A model generated the notes under the pieces. It saw only the letters and a program-made list of their open reading frames with translations. It was not told the DNA's origin and searched no databases. A DNA stretch of 64,000 nucleotides, from the NCBI RefSeq assembly GCF_024171695.1, contig NZ_JAMTCF010000001.1, positions 611,061 to 675,060 on the forward strand, in the 5' to 3' direction. Source of the stretch: Actinosynnema pretiosum. GTDB taxonomy: Bacteria > Actinomycetota > Actinomycetes > Mycobacteriales > Pseudonocardiaceae. Shown piece by piece: positions 35,192-44,664 of this stretch. Each line of letters opens with the position of its first letter. Positions within the stretch are counted from its first letter, which is position 1. Both the position numbers and the translations under genes were made by a program.

Positions 35192-35585
35192 TCAGCCCCG
35201 CGCGACCACGACGAGTTCACCCGAGGGCGAGCCCACCCCCTCCCCCCGCCACCCTCCGTGCACGGCGACGACCTGGAACCCGGCCCGCCCGACCGCCGCC
35301 CGAAGCTCCGCTTCGGTCCGGAACCGCAAGGCGGCCCGCCCGTCGACGGGCCCGTCCGGCAACCCGAACCGGCACCGGTACCGGGCACGAGGGCGCGGCG
35401 CAGGTCGGTGAGCACGGCGGCGAAGGCGTCGTCGCTGAGGGGGAACCGCACCACGTGCCCGGCGAGCACGGCGGCGTCGGGCAGCGCGGAGGAGGTGCCG
35501 AGCACCCGGTCGACCCGTCGGCACCGGGCTTGGCCCGCGCGGCGTCGAGCGAGGCCCGAGCCGGGTCGCCCCAGGTCGCCGGGCG
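35192..35585 (-). pseudogene. decayed SAM-dependent methyltransferase fragment
   Basis: Reading the minus strand, three consecutive frames give colinear pieces of one methyltransferase: WGDPARASLDAARAKPGAD, then VLGTSSALPDAAVLAGHVVR followed by FPLSDDAFAAVLTDLRRALVPG, then LRFRTEAELRAAVGRAGFQV with VHGGWRGEGVGSPSGELVVV and a stop. The pieces match the order of class I methyltransferases after motif I. At least two frameshifts (near 35520 and 35380) and an internal deletion between the second and third pieces separate them, and the N-terminal SAM-binding part is missing. The break coincides with the 3' end of the NACHT gene. Confidence 0.75.
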
Positions 35586-35600
35586 CCACCGACGACGGCG

Positions 35601-38600
35601 TCACCGACGACGAACCCCCAAGCGGCCCAACAACTCCCTGGCCTCACCCCGGCACACCTCGCTCCACCGCGCGAGCTCCCGAGCGGCCTGGACGCGGACG
35701 TGCCTGGCGACCGCGCCGTCGAACGCGACCGAGCGCACGACGGCGGACGCGGCGTCCCGCTGGTCCCGCCGCACGGCCACCATCCCCTGGGCGCACCGGA
35801 GCCTGACCACTCCCGAGGCTCCGCGGGCGAGCGCCCGGAGCTCGCGGACGGCGGCGGCCGAGTCGAACTTGCCCAGCCGCAGCAACACCTCCCGCCGCTG
35901 GAGCGGCGTGCCGTCGAGCCCGAGCAGGAGCTCGGCGACCTCCCGCCGGCGCGCCCGGCTCACCACGCCGAGCAGGCAGGCGGCACGGGCGCGGGCGGTG
36001 ACGGGCAGCGCGGCGTCGAAGGCGATCGACGAGGCCCCGTCCTCGGCGAGCCGCTCCCCGTTCTCCCCGAACCACCGCAGCTCCTCCACCGCCCGAACGC
36101 GGAGCGCGGCCCGCTGCCCGGAGTCCCGAACGACCTGGTCGAGCACCCGAACCGCCAGCGCCCGATCGCAGACCTGGAGCTCCCGGACCCACCGCGCGAC
36201 CTCGACCCGAACAGCGGCCCCGGCGGACTCATCGGCCAGCACGACCCGCAACCGCGCGAAGTCCTCGCGCAGCCGGGAACCCCAAGCCCGCCGGTACTCC
36301 CCACCCCGACCGGGGACGAGCACCTCACCGGCCGGAACCCCCATCCCCACCAGCGTCTCGACGTCCCGCCACCGCGTCGCCCCCTGAAGCCGCGCCCGCA
36401 CCACCTCCCACTGCCCGAGGCAGAGCCCGGCCAACTCCGCCCACGCCCCCTCCCGCTCCAGCACGACGGCGGCCTCGCGCCTGGACGACCGCCGCAACCC
36501 CACCGCGGCCTCGACGACCTCCCGCCGACCGCTCTCCACCGCACCGAGCACGTCCCGGATCTCGGCTTCGGACTCACCGGCGAGCGGAAGATCACCCCAG
36601 GCGTCGAGCACCGGCAACCGCTCCTCGACCGACCGGGACCGGTCGCCCAGCAGGGCGCGCTCGGCCTCGATCCGCTCCTCCGGCCGGAGTTCGACCAGCA
36701 CCTCCCGCCCCCGGACCTCCGGGTGGCGCACGAGGGCCGCCGCCGGATCAGCCGCCGCCCGCTCGAACGGGTCGGTCAGCCTGCCGAGCCACGTGACCGC
36801 CTCCACCCGCTCCTCCAGCAACCCCGTGGTCGCCATCCGGCGCAGCACAGCGGCGACCTCCCCGGCGCACGCCCGATCCAGCAGCACCAGGTGGTAGCTG
36901 GCTTCGGCGCTCCCCTCCCGCATCCGACGACGGCACCACGCCACCGCCTCCGCCCGACTCCCCGGATCGGTCTCGGCCAACTGCCGCACCACCGCGAACC
37001 GCTCCCGTAAGCCGAGGTTCTCGTCCTGGGCCAGGGCACGCAGTTCCGCGACGCAGCCTGCGATCGCCGCAGCCGTCACCCTGGCCCGACACCCCGTGTC
37101 GGGATGACGCGCGACGTCCTCCAGCGGGACGGCGACCCCGAGGTCCAGGAGTGCCAGCAGACCGGCACGCCAGCGCCAGGACCCGGAAGCACCCGCGAGC
37201 AGCACCGAGGCGGAAGCCCTCTCCGGGTCCCGCTGCGCCAGGAGCACGGAGGCTTCCCCGCGAACGAGCGCGGGCACGGCCGGATCGGTGACGAAGGCGG
37301 TCAAGCGCGGCGAGGGAAACCCCAGCACCTCCACCGCCTGGTGCGCCTCCCACACCTGCCCGGCGGTGCTCCACGGATCGGCGATCACCTCGTCGAACGC
37401 CTCGGCCACCTGCCCGCGATGCCCTGCGCTCGCGCCGATGAAGCCCCTGACGTGGTAGTAGGCCTTCCAGGGCAACGTGGTCCGCACCAGCTCGCCGAAC
37501 CCGGCGATCCCCACCCCTTGGTGCCGCAGCGAAACCAATGCCCGCGCGGCTTTGAGCCGAGGCAAATCGGAAAGCCCCGCGCCCCGCACGACTTCTTCCA
37601 GCGCGGCGGGCAGGTGTCCGAGGTCGAGCCCGTGGCAGGAAGTCGCCACTTCCATCGCCACGTCCCGTTCCGCCAGCAGATCGGCCAGGCAGGTCAACGC
37701 GCGTTCCCGATACCCGTTGCCCAGCAGCAACAACTGGCACCACGCCTGCGCTCGTGCCTGCGGACCGCCGAATTCCACCGCCGACTCGAAGTGCGCGATC
37801 ACCTCGGGATGGAACTCCGGCCCGATCTCGGAGAGGTGCTCGGCGGCCCACCCCCTGAAGTGCGGCGGAGCGGAGTGGTCGGCCACCGCGGCGCGCAGCG
37901 CGGCGACCGCTTCCCGTCGGTGGCATCCACCGAGCGTGGCCAACTTGCTCAACCCCGACAACCGGATTCCAGCGGTCAGAAGTGGCGAGCGGGCCACGTC
38001 CACGAGCCACTCGGCGGCTTCGTCGTGGTGCTCGGGAGCGAAGTCCGCGAGCGATTCCGCAGCCCACGCCGCGGTCTGGCTGTCGGTCGTCGGATCGGCC
38101 AAGTGCCCCACCAGAGCGCTGAACGCGCTCTCCTCAGCCTCGAACCCGACGCAGTGGGCCAGGTACAGCGCGCTCTCCTCCCGTTGAACCCCCTGCTCCC
38201 CCAGCACTTCCCACACCAGTCGCTCAGCGACCTCGCGGTGCCCGGCTCCGAGTTCGGCGAGCACCAACGCCGCCTTGATCCGGTAATAGCGGTTCCGCCC
38301 GTGATCCCCGATCAGCGCCCCCAGCGCCTCGACCGCCACCCGCTCCTCCCCCAGCGCCACCAACCCCAGAGCCGCGTCCCGGACCCCGGCCGTGCTGTGC
38401 ACCCGGTCCCGCAGCACCCCGGTGAACACCTCCACCGCCCGCCCCGCGAACCCCCCGTCGATCTCCACCACCCCGGAAGCGAGCTCCACCAGATCCGCGT
38501 TGGCCGTGAACGGGTCCCCCACCAGCTCCAGCAACCGCCGAGCCGCCCGCCCTGCGGCCTCCCCACCGAATCCCGCCAGCGTCACCGCCGCTTTCCGGCA

Positions 38601-40574
38601 CTGCTCCCCGTCCGCCCGCGCGTCCACCAGCACCGCCCACAACCCGCCCTCCGCGAACCGCGCCTCCTCACCGCCCCACTCCGCCAGCGCCTCGGCCGCC
38701 GCCAGCCGGTCCCCCACCGCAACCCCCTCGTCCCCCACCGCCGCGCACAGCACCTCCACCGCCGCACCCCCCACCCGCAACCGCACCGCCAGCGCCGTCG
38801 CCGCCTCCACCCGCGAGCGCCACGGCGCGGCCCCGTCGTGGACCAGCCCGGTCAGCCAGCCCGCCAGCCCCGGGTGCCGCGCCCGCCCCACCTGCTCCAG
38901 CACCTCCGGCTGCTTCGCGGTCATCGCCCAGCCCCGCGCGGTCACCAGGAACTCCTCCACCGCCTCCGCCCCGGCGGGCAGGTGTCCGGCCAGCAACCGC
39001 GCCGCCAGCAGGTGCTGCTCCCCACCCCCGCCGTTCAGCAGCCGCAGCAACCCGTCCGCCCGCTCCGGCCACAACCGCGCGTGGTGCAGCAGGACCGTCC
39101 GCGCGTACCGCCCCCGCTCGCGGGGCAGCGCCGCGTGCAGCAGCCGCCCGAACCCCACCCCGTCGAACCCGTCGCGCGGCAGTTCCCGCGCCTGCGCCGT
39201 GGCCGACAGGTGCTCGGCGAAGCTGTGGTGCAGGAACTCCAGCCCGCCCCCGCGCACCACCAGCGGCCCGACCGCGACCAGGAACTCCGCCAGCTCCTCC
39301 CGCCACCCCACCCCCAGCACCTCGCCGGGCACGGTCGCCCCGACCCACGCCACCGCCGCCCCGCCCAGCTCGACGTCGGTCTCCCGCCGCGTCCGCCCCA
39401 GGTGCTCCAGCAGCGGCGCGCGCCACGGCTCGAACACCCCGCCCCCGCCCCGCAGCACCCCCAGGTACGCCTCGAACAGCTCGTACCGGCTGTCCGGCAG
39501 CGGCCGGTCGCCCCACCGCTCGAACAGGATCGCCGCGATCGTCGCCAGCAGCGGCAACCGCACCAGCTCCACCAGCCCGGCCGCCCTGACCTGCCGGACG
39601 AACCGCCGCCCGACCTCCGCCCCGAACCAGTTCCCGGCGAACACCCGCAGCCCGGCCTCGTCGAACGGCAGCAGCTCGTACCGCAGCGCCCCCACCCGCC
39701 GCAGCGGGTCGGCCCCGTCCACCGGTCGCGTCGTCAGCAGCACCCGGTGCCCGCCCGCCGACGCCCACAGCGCCAGCACCTCGGCCAACCGCTCCCGCCG
39801 CGCCACGTCGGCGACCTCGTCCAGCGCGTCCACCAGCAGCAACCACCGGCACCCGCCCACCCGCGACGCCAGCACCGAGGGGTCGACCGCCCCGCCCAGC
39901 AGCGCCCCGTACTCAGCGTGCGCCCCGAGCGCCAACGCCTCGAAGAACGGCAGGTCCAGCCGCGCGGCCAGCTCGCGCGCGGTCACCCGCAGCGGCACCA
40001 CGGCCTCGGCCAGCGGGTCGCCCTCGCCCTCCCACCGCCGCGCCACGTCCGCCGCCAGCCGCAGCAGCAACGTCGACTTGCCCTGACCGGCCCCACCGGT
40101 CACCACCAGGTGCGCGTCCCCGTCGAGCACCTCCCGCAGCGGTCGCGCGGGCGGTCGCACCACCTGCCCGCCCCACGTGGGCGCGGCGACCTCCACCACC
40201 CCGCCACGCCCGTCGGGCACGACCCGGCGCCGCTCGGCCGGGCCCCGCTCCGGCTCCTCCGCGAACACCCCGAGCTCCTGCCGCACGTGCACCGCAGCGA
40301 GCGACGACCGCGCGCCGGGCAGCCGGTACGGGAACCGGTGCTCGGCCTGCGCCTGGGCGCGCAGCAGCGCCCGCACCCCGGCGGGCAGCCGCGCCGACCA
40401 GTCCCCCGGCCCGTCGGCGTGGGACGCCGAGGGCGCCGTCGCGTGCACGTGCACCCCGCCGTGGACGACCCCGGCCTGCACCACGGTCCCGTCGACGTCG
40501 CCAACCCGGTTGCCCACCACACCGGAGATGCTCCCACCGCGCCGCCGAACGAATCCGCAGTTCAGCGGCCCCAC
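35601..40574 (-). CDS. NACHT STAND ATPase with HEAT-like repeats and N-terminal RHIM-like motif
   Basis: 1657 residues. The GTG start lies 24 bases after the adenylation gene; later in-frame GTGs at residues 19-20 are alternatives. Residues 21-44 are a short Gly/Val/His motif (GNRVGDVDGTVVQAG then VVHGGVHVH) with the VQxG core of RHIM-like amyloid signalling motifs. The NACHT domain starts with Walker A GGAGQGKST (160-168), Walker B WLLLVDALDE (D249) and LLTTRPVDG, with a winged-helix region to about 470 (LEFLHHSFAEHLSA). The remaining 1100 residues are HEAT/armadillo-like helical repeats. STAND proteins of this plan oligomerise on sensing a trigger; many bacterial NACHT proteins are anti-phage. 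The partner effector sharing the motif was not found in the window. Confidence 0.88.
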   Translation of the reverse strand: MGPLNCGFVRRRGGSISGVVGNRVGDVDGTVVQAGVVHGGVHVHATAPSASHADGPGDWSARLPAGVRALLRAQAQAEHRFPYRLPGARSSLAAVHVRQELGVFAEEPERGPAERRRVVPDGRGGVVEVAAPTWGGQVVRPPARPLREVLDGDAHLVVTGGAGQGKSTLLLRLAADVARRWEGEGDPLAEAVVPLRVTARELAARLDLPFFEALALGAHAEYGALLGGAVDPSVLASRVGGCRWLLLVDALDEVADVARRERLAEVLALWASAGGHRVLLTTRPVDGADPLRRVGALRYELLPFDEAGLRVFAGNWFGAEVGRRFVRQVRAAGLVELVRLPLLATIAAILFERWGDRPLPDSRYELFEAYLGVLRGGGGVFEPWRAPLLEHLGRTRRETDVELGGAAVAWVGATVPGEVLGVGWREELAEFLVAVGPLVVRGGGLEFLHHSFAEHLSATAQARELPRDGFDGVGFGRLLHAALPRERGRYARTVLLHHARLWPERADGLLRLLNGGGGEQHLLAARLLAGHLPAGAEAVEEFLVTARGWAMTAKQPEVLEQVGRARHPGLAGWLTGLVHDGAAPWRSRVEAATALAVRLRVGGAAVEVLCAAVGDEGVAVGDRLAAAEALAEWGGEEARFAEGGLWAVLVDARADGEQCRKAAVTLAGFGGEAAGRAARRLLELVGDPFTANADLVELASGVVEIDGGFAGRAVEVFTGVLRDRVHSTAGVRDAALGLVALGEERVAVEALGALIGDHGRNRYYRIKAALVLAELGAGHREVAERLVWEVLGEQGVQREESALYLAHCVGFEAEESAFSALVGHLADPTTDSQTAAWAAESLADFAPEHHDEAAEWLVDVARSPLLTAGIRLSGLSKLATLGGCHRREAVAALRAAVADHSAPPHFRGWAAEHLSEIGPEFHPEVIAHFESAVEFGGPQARAQAWCQLLLLGNGYRERALTCLADLLAERDVAMEVATSCHGLDLGHLPAALEEVVRGAGLSDLPRLKAARALVSLRHQGVGIAGFGELVRTTLPWKAYYHVRGFIGASAGHRGQVAEAFDEVIADPWSTAGQVWEAHQAVEVLGFPSPRLTAFVTDPAVPALVRGEASVLLAQRDPERASASVLLAGASGSWRWRAGLLALLDLGVAVPLEDVARHPDTGCRARVTAAAIAGCVAELRALAQDENLGLRERFAVVRQLAETDPGSRAEAVAWCRRRMREGSAEASYHLVLLDRACAGEVAAVLRRMATTGLLEERVEAVTWLGRLTDPFERAAADPAAALVRHPEVRGREVLVELRPEERIEAERALLGDRSRSVEERLPVLDAWGDLPLAGESEAEIRDVLGAVESGRREVVEAAVGLRRSSRREAAVVLEREGAWAELAGLCLGQWEVVRARLQGATRWRDVETLVGMGVPAGEVLVPGRGGEYRRAWGSRLREDFARLRVVLADESAGAAVRVEVARWVRELQVCDRALAVRVLDQVVRDSGQRAALRVRAVEELRWFGENGERLAEDGASSIAFDAALPVTARARAACLLGVVSRARRREVAELLLGLDGTPLQRREVLLRLGKFDSAAAVRELRALARGASGVVRLRCAQGMVAVRRDQRDAASAVVRSVAFDGAVARHVRVQAARELARWSEVCRGEARELLGRLGVRRR

Positions 40575-40597
40575 CGTTCAGCGGCCCCGCGCCACCC

Positions 40598-42379
40598 TCA
40601 GGCGTTCCCCTCCCGCTCCGGCACCCGCCCCCGCCGAGCCCCAGACCCCGACCCAGACCCCGAAGGCGGGGTCCGCTGCTGCGGCACCGGGGTGGTCACC
40701 CGCGCGGCCAGCAGTCGCACCGTGCGCGCCTCCACCAGCTCCGCCGCCGTCAACCGCACCCCCCACCGCGCCGCGACCTCGTCCCGCAGCCGCAGCAGGT
40801 CCACCGAGGTCCCGCCCAGCGCCGCGAAGTCGTCCACCGCCCCCACCAGGTCCACGTCCAGCAGCACCGACCACAGCGCCGCCAGCTCCCGCTCCACCTG
40901 CCCGCGCGGCGCCACGTAGTCGTGGCCCAGCAGTGGCCGGGAGCGGTCCGGTGCGGGCAGGGCGGCGTGGTCGACCTTGCCGTGCGCGGTCAGCGGCAGG
41001 CGGTGCACGGGCACGAACACCGACGGCACCAGGTGCTCCGGCAGGGTCTCCTTGAGGAACGCCCGCAGCTCCGGCACCGGCACCGCCCAGTCCGTCTCCA
41101 GGTGCGCCACCATCCCGCCGCGCCCGTCCGCCGTCACCACCGCCCCGGTGATCATCGGGTGCCTGCACAGCGCCGCCTCGACCTCGCCCGGCTCGACCCG
41201 GTGCCCGCGCACGTTGAGCTGCCGGTCGATCCGCCCGATGAACTCCAGGTCCCCGCTGGGCAGCAGCCGCGCCAGGTCGCCGGTCCGGTACATCAGCGCG
41301 CCCGGCCGGTCGGAGTGCGGGTCGGTCAGGAAGCTCTCGTCGGTCTGCTCCGGCCGGTTCACGTACCCGCGCCCCACGCCCGGCCCGCCGATCAGCACCT
41401 CGCCGACCTCGCCGGGCGCGGCGGTCGCGCCGTCCTCGCGGCGCAGCAGCACGGTCACCCCGCGCAGCGGCCTGCCGATGGTGGGCCGCTCGCCCGGCGC
41501 GCACGCGCCGATCGTCGCGCACACCGTGGTCTCGGTCGGCCCGTACGCGTTGACCAGCCGCACCCGCCCCGCCCACCGCTCCACCAGCGCCTGCGTGACG
41601 GGCTCGCCGCCGGACACCAGGGTCCGCAGGTGCGGCAGCCCCCCGGTGGGCAGCGACGCGAGCAGCGACGGCGCCGCCGACAGGTGCGTGACGCGCAGCT
41701 TGCGCAGCACGCGGGCCAGCTCGACCCCGGCCAGCACGGTCCCGCCCGGCGGCAGGCACAGCACCCCGCCGGACAGCAGGCTCATCGCCAGCTCCCACAC
41801 CCAGGCGTCGAAGGTGGGCCGGGCGAACTGGAGCACGCGCGCGCCGTCCAGGTCGCCGAAGTGCTCCGCGACGGCCAGCGCCAGGTTCACCACGCCCTCG
41901 TGCCCGATGGCGACGCCCTTGGGCGAGCCGGTCGACCCGGAGGTGTACAGCACGTACGCGAGCGGTCCTGGCACGTCGGCGGGTTCGGCCGCGGTGCCAG
42001 GGCGGTCGACGCGCAGCAGCTTCGGGCCCCTGACCGGCGGCGACGGCTCGTGGTCCGCGATCACCAGCGGGGCGGACGTGTCGGTCAGCGCGATCCGGGC
42101 GCGGGCGCGCGGTTGGGCGGGCGGCAGGGGCACGTACGCGGCCCCGGCCCGCCACACGCCCAGCACGGACACCACGAACTCGTACCCGCCGCCGATCAGC
42201 AGCCCGACCGCGTCGCCGGGCTGGACGCCGGAGGCCGCGATCCGGGTGGCGAGCGCGTCCGCGTGCCTGCGCAGCGCGCCGTAGGTGACCACCTCGCGAC
42301 CGTCGTCGACGGCGGGCCGCGACGGGTCGTCCTCGGCCCAGCGGGCGAACAGGTCGTAGCCGCTCAGCGGCGCGCTCAC
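40598..42379 (-). CDS. stand-alone NRPS adenylation-PCP didomain
   Basis: 593 residues; GTG start (VSAPLSGYDLFARWAED). Adenylation core motifs are intact: A3 YVLYTSGSTGSPKG (about 145), A4 FDAWVWELA, A5 NAYGPTETTV, A7 YRTGDLARLLPSGD, A8 GRIDRQLNVRGHRVEPGE, A10 LPLTAHGKVD. The PCP site is LGGTSVDLL (Ser about 521). There is no condensation domain. By hand alignment to GrsA the pocket residues read about D-A-W-S-V-G-A-V, closest in style to aromatic or large hydrophobic substrates; this is tentative. Free A-PCP proteins of this size (NovH type) load one amino acid for modification by a P450, and a divergent P450 gene follows. No MbtH-like gene is in the window. Confidence 0.92.
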   Translation of the reverse strand: MSAPLSGYDLFARWAEDDPSRPAVDDGREVVTYGALRRHADALATRIAASGVQPGDAVGLLIGGGYEFVVSVLGVWRAGAAYVPLPPAQPRARARIALTDTSAPLVIADHEPSPPVRGPKLLRVDRPGTAAEPADVPGPLAYVLYTSGSTGSPKGVAIGHEGVVNLALAVAEHFGDLDGARVLQFARPTFDAWVWELAMSLLSGGVLCLPPGGTVLAGVELARVLRKLRVTHLSAAPSLLASLPTGGLPHLRTLVSGGEPVTQALVERWAGRVRLVNAYGPTETTVCATIGACAPGERPTIGRPLRGVTVLLRREDGATAAPGEVGEVLIGGPGVGRGYVNRPEQTDESFLTDPHSDRPGALMYRTGDLARLLPSGDLEFIGRIDRQLNVRGHRVEPGEVEAALCRHPMITGAVVTADGRGGMVAHLETDWAVPVPELRAFLKETLPEHLVPSVFVPVHRLPLTAHGKVDHAALPAPDRSRPLLGHDYVAPRGQVERELAALWSVLLDVDLVGAVDDFAALGGTSVDLLRLRDEVAARWGVRLTAAELVEARTVRLLAARVTTPVPQQRTPPSGSGSGSGARRGRVPEREGNA

Positions 42380-42736
42380 GAGGCTTCCAACCGGTCGGCT
42401 GCCACCATTTACGGCACTCCCATCCGAAGGACCTCGCGGGCATTCCGGTGAGCGCGCGGGAAAGCGCCCGAGCGGCGCCGACCGGGCGCGTCCCCGGACG
42501 GGCGGTCCCCCGGTCAGCCGACCTGAACGCCCTGCTCCCGGTTAGTACCCCGCCCCCTGGACCGCAGCAACCGAGAGCCACCCGGTCGGGTGGAAAGCAC
42601 GGGCTAACCGGTCGGGGTGTTGAGGCTCGCGGGCGCCCCAACCGACAATCCCTGAGACCGCACAAGCGGTGTTCCCCGCGCTCGACCCCATCGCGCCGCC
42701 GGTCAGGCGGAGAAGCCCCGCGAGCGGAGGCAGCCC
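42380..42736. promoter_or_regulatory. divergent promoter region between A-PCP and P450
   Basis: 357 bases without a gene, expected to drive both the adenylation gene and the P450. An 8-bp inverted repeat CCGGTTAG (42538-42545) / CTAACCGG (42604-42611) frames a short hairpin CCACCCGGTCGGGTGG (42578-42593), a possible regulator site. The P450 start is preceded by GCGGAGG. Confidence 0.5.
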
Positions 42737-43840
42737 ATGCCCGCAGCCCTGACCTTGCCGCACCCGCCCGGCCCGCCGGTCCGCCTGGAACCGCCCGGCG
42801 AGCGCTCCGGCCTGACGTCGGTGGGCGTGCCGTTCGGCGCCGAGGCGTGGCTGGTCACCCGGCGCGAGGACATCAGCGCGCTGCAGGACGACCGCCGGTT
42901 CACCAGCGCGGCCGAGAGCAGGCCGCCGCTGCTGCCCGGCCGGGTCGTCCCGCCCGCCCGCGAGCGCGACGACGGGGACCGCGCGAGGCTGCGCAGGGTG
43001 CTGGCCGACTGCCAGGTCCCGGCCGGTCCGGTGCTGGCGGCGCAGCGCCCGAGGCTGCTGGGCATCGCGGACACCCTGCTGGACGGCGTGCTCGACGCGG
43101 GCGGCCCGGCCGACCTGGTGGAGCGCTTCACCGCGCCGCTGAGCGCGGAGGCGACCTGCGAGCTGGTGGGCGTGCCGTACGCGGACCGCGCGGTGTTCCT
43201 CGACTGGTTCACCGCGTTCGCGGTGGGCGGCGACACCGGCCGCTCCCGCGACCTGGTCACCGCGTACACGGACCGCCTGGTCGCCGAGCGCAGGGCGCAC
43301 CCGCGCGCGGACCTGGTCACGGCGCTGGTGCGCGCGGAGCCGGAGCTGACCAGGGGCGAGCTGCTGGAGGTGGTCGGCGGCGTGCTGCTGGCGGGCGACG
43401 GGGTGGCCACGCAGCTGGCGAACTGCGCGTACGTGCTGCTGGCGCACCCCGAGCACGCGCGCCTGCTGCGCGAGGAGCCGGAGCTGATCCCGCTGGCCGC
43501 GCAGGAGCTGCTGCGCCGCGTGCCGTTCCCGCCCGGCGCGGCGTGCGCCCGCTACGCCACCGAGGACGTGGAGCTCGGCGGCGCCCTGATCCGCGCCGGG
43601 GACGCGGTGGCGCCCGCGTCGGCGCCGGGCGCGGACGCCCTGGACTTCCGCCGCGAGGCGGGCCCGCTCCCGACCGGGCACCACTGCCTGGGCCCCGGCG
43701 TGGTGGCGGAGCTGCTGGAGGTGGCGCTGACGGCGCTGCTGCACCGCGTGCCGACCGTGCGGCTCGCGGCGGAGGAGGTGCTGGACTGGCGCCGGGACCT
43801 GCTGGTGCGCCGCGTGGTGCGCCTGCCGGTGACCTGGTGA
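42737..43840 (+). CDS. cytochrome P450, atypical
   Basis: 367 residues, shorter than the usual 390-410. P450 hallmarks remain: I-helix region LLAGDGVATQLANCAYVLL (219-), K-helix ExxR as E257-LL-R260 in AAQELLRRVPF, a downstream YATEDVELGG strand, and a heme Cys at 317 in TGHHCLGPGV. Two features are unusual. The heme loop reads PLPTGHHCLG, losing the Phe and first Gly of FGxGxHxCxG. The I-helix has AGDGVA instead of AG(H/D)(E/D)T, so the acid-alcohol proton relay is missing. Beside an A-PCP gene, family knowledge suggests hydroxylation of a PCP-bound amino acid (NovH/NovI-like), but the altered motifs could mean a different or lost chemistry. Confidence 0.85.
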   Translation: MPAALTLPHPPGPPVRLEPPGERSGLTSVGVPFGAEAWLVTRREDISALQDDRRFTSAAESRPPLLPGRVVPPARERDDGDRARLRRVLADCQVPAGPVLAAQRPRLLGIADTLLDGVLDAGGPADLVERFTAPLSAEATCELVGVPYADRAVFLDWFTAFAVGGDTGRSRDLVTAYTDRLVAERRAHPRADLVTALVRAEPELTRGELLEVVGGVLLAGDGVATQLANCAYVLLAHPEHARLLREEPELIPLAAQELLRRVPFPPGAACARYATEDVELGGALIRAGDAVAPASAPGADALDFRREAGPLPTGHHCLGPGVVAELLEVALTALLHRVPTVRLAAEEVLDWRRDLLVRRVVRLPVTW

Positions 43841-43907
43841 GCGCCCCCCGCGCGGTGCCGGGGTGACCGGCCGGGCCCGCAGGGGCGGGTTCCCCCGGTC
43901 CTCAGCC

Positions 43908-44561
43908 CTACTCGGGGCTGCGGCTGCGCGGGATGCGCGCCTCGGGCGCCTGGACCGGCGCGGGGTCGCGCCACAGCCCGTGCAACCGCAGCCCGCCCGC
44001 CACCGGGTGGGTCCACAGCACGTCGAAGCCGTGCGCCCGGTAGAACGGCAGCACCTCGTCACCGGCGGTCCACAGGTAGGCGGGCGTGCCACCCTCGTCG
44101 CACCACCGCAGCCCCGGTTCCAGCACCGCCGAGGCGAGCCCGCTCCTGCGCCGGTGCGGCACGGTCGCCAGCGCCCGCAACCGGTGGTGCGGCAGGGAGG
44201 GCTCCCGCTGCTCGGCCAGCGCCACCGCGCGCTCGTACCGGGAGGCCCCGAACGGCCCGATCTGGTCGGCGACCCACCGCGCGGTCTCCAGCTCCTCCAC
44301 GGGGTCGGGCCGGTGCTCGGCGTGCGTCCACACGGCGGCGGCGGACCGGCACGGCGTCAACCAGGCCCGGACGGCGGGCAGCGGCGGCTCGGTCAACCAG
44401 TCGGCGACGACGGCCCCGAACTTGAGCTCCAGCACCTCCCGCCGCCGCGCGCCGTCGGGCTCGTAGTGCTCGGCCAGCGGGCTGTCGTGCAGCCCCTCGG
44501 CCAGCACCGCCCCCAGCTCCCCCGCGTCCAACCCGGTCGCCTCCACCGTGGTCCCGATCAC
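43908..44561 (-). CDS. GNAT-family N-acetyltransferase-like protein
   Basis: 217 residues; GTG start (VIGTTVEATGLDAGELG) with GGGGGAG upstream, preferred over a 190-residue upstream extension antisense to the neighbouring gene. The second half has a GNAT-like core: LRALATVPHRRRSGLASAVL, where the RRxG.A turn would bind acetyl-CoA pyrophosphate, then TPAYLWTAGDEVLPFYRAHGF, the usual YxxxGF end. The N-terminal half (ELGAVLAEGLHDSPLAEHY, AAAVWTH) fits acetyltransferases with a helical lead. The substrate is unknown. It converges on the P450 gene and diverges from the cobalamin-binding-like gene, so it may tailor or detoxify the amino-acid product of this region. Confidence 0.8.
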   Translation of the reverse strand: MIGTTVEATGLDAGELGAVLAEGLHDSPLAEHYEPDGARRREVLELKFGAVVADWLTEPPLPAVRAWLTPCRSAAAVWTHAEHRPDPVEELETARWVADQIGPFGASRYERAVALAEQREPSLPHHRLRALATVPHRRRSGLASAVLEPGLRWCDEGGTPAYLWTAGDEVLPFYRAHGFDVLWTHPVAGGLRLHGLWRDPAPVQAPEARIPRSRSPE

Positions 44562-44664
44562 CGGGCTCCCCCTTCCCCGCGAGCGGACCCCCGCGACCGG
44601 ATCACCCGCGCCCTCAGGGGCGCGGAAGCGCCCACCAGTGTCCATTGAGGACGGAGATTCCGCC

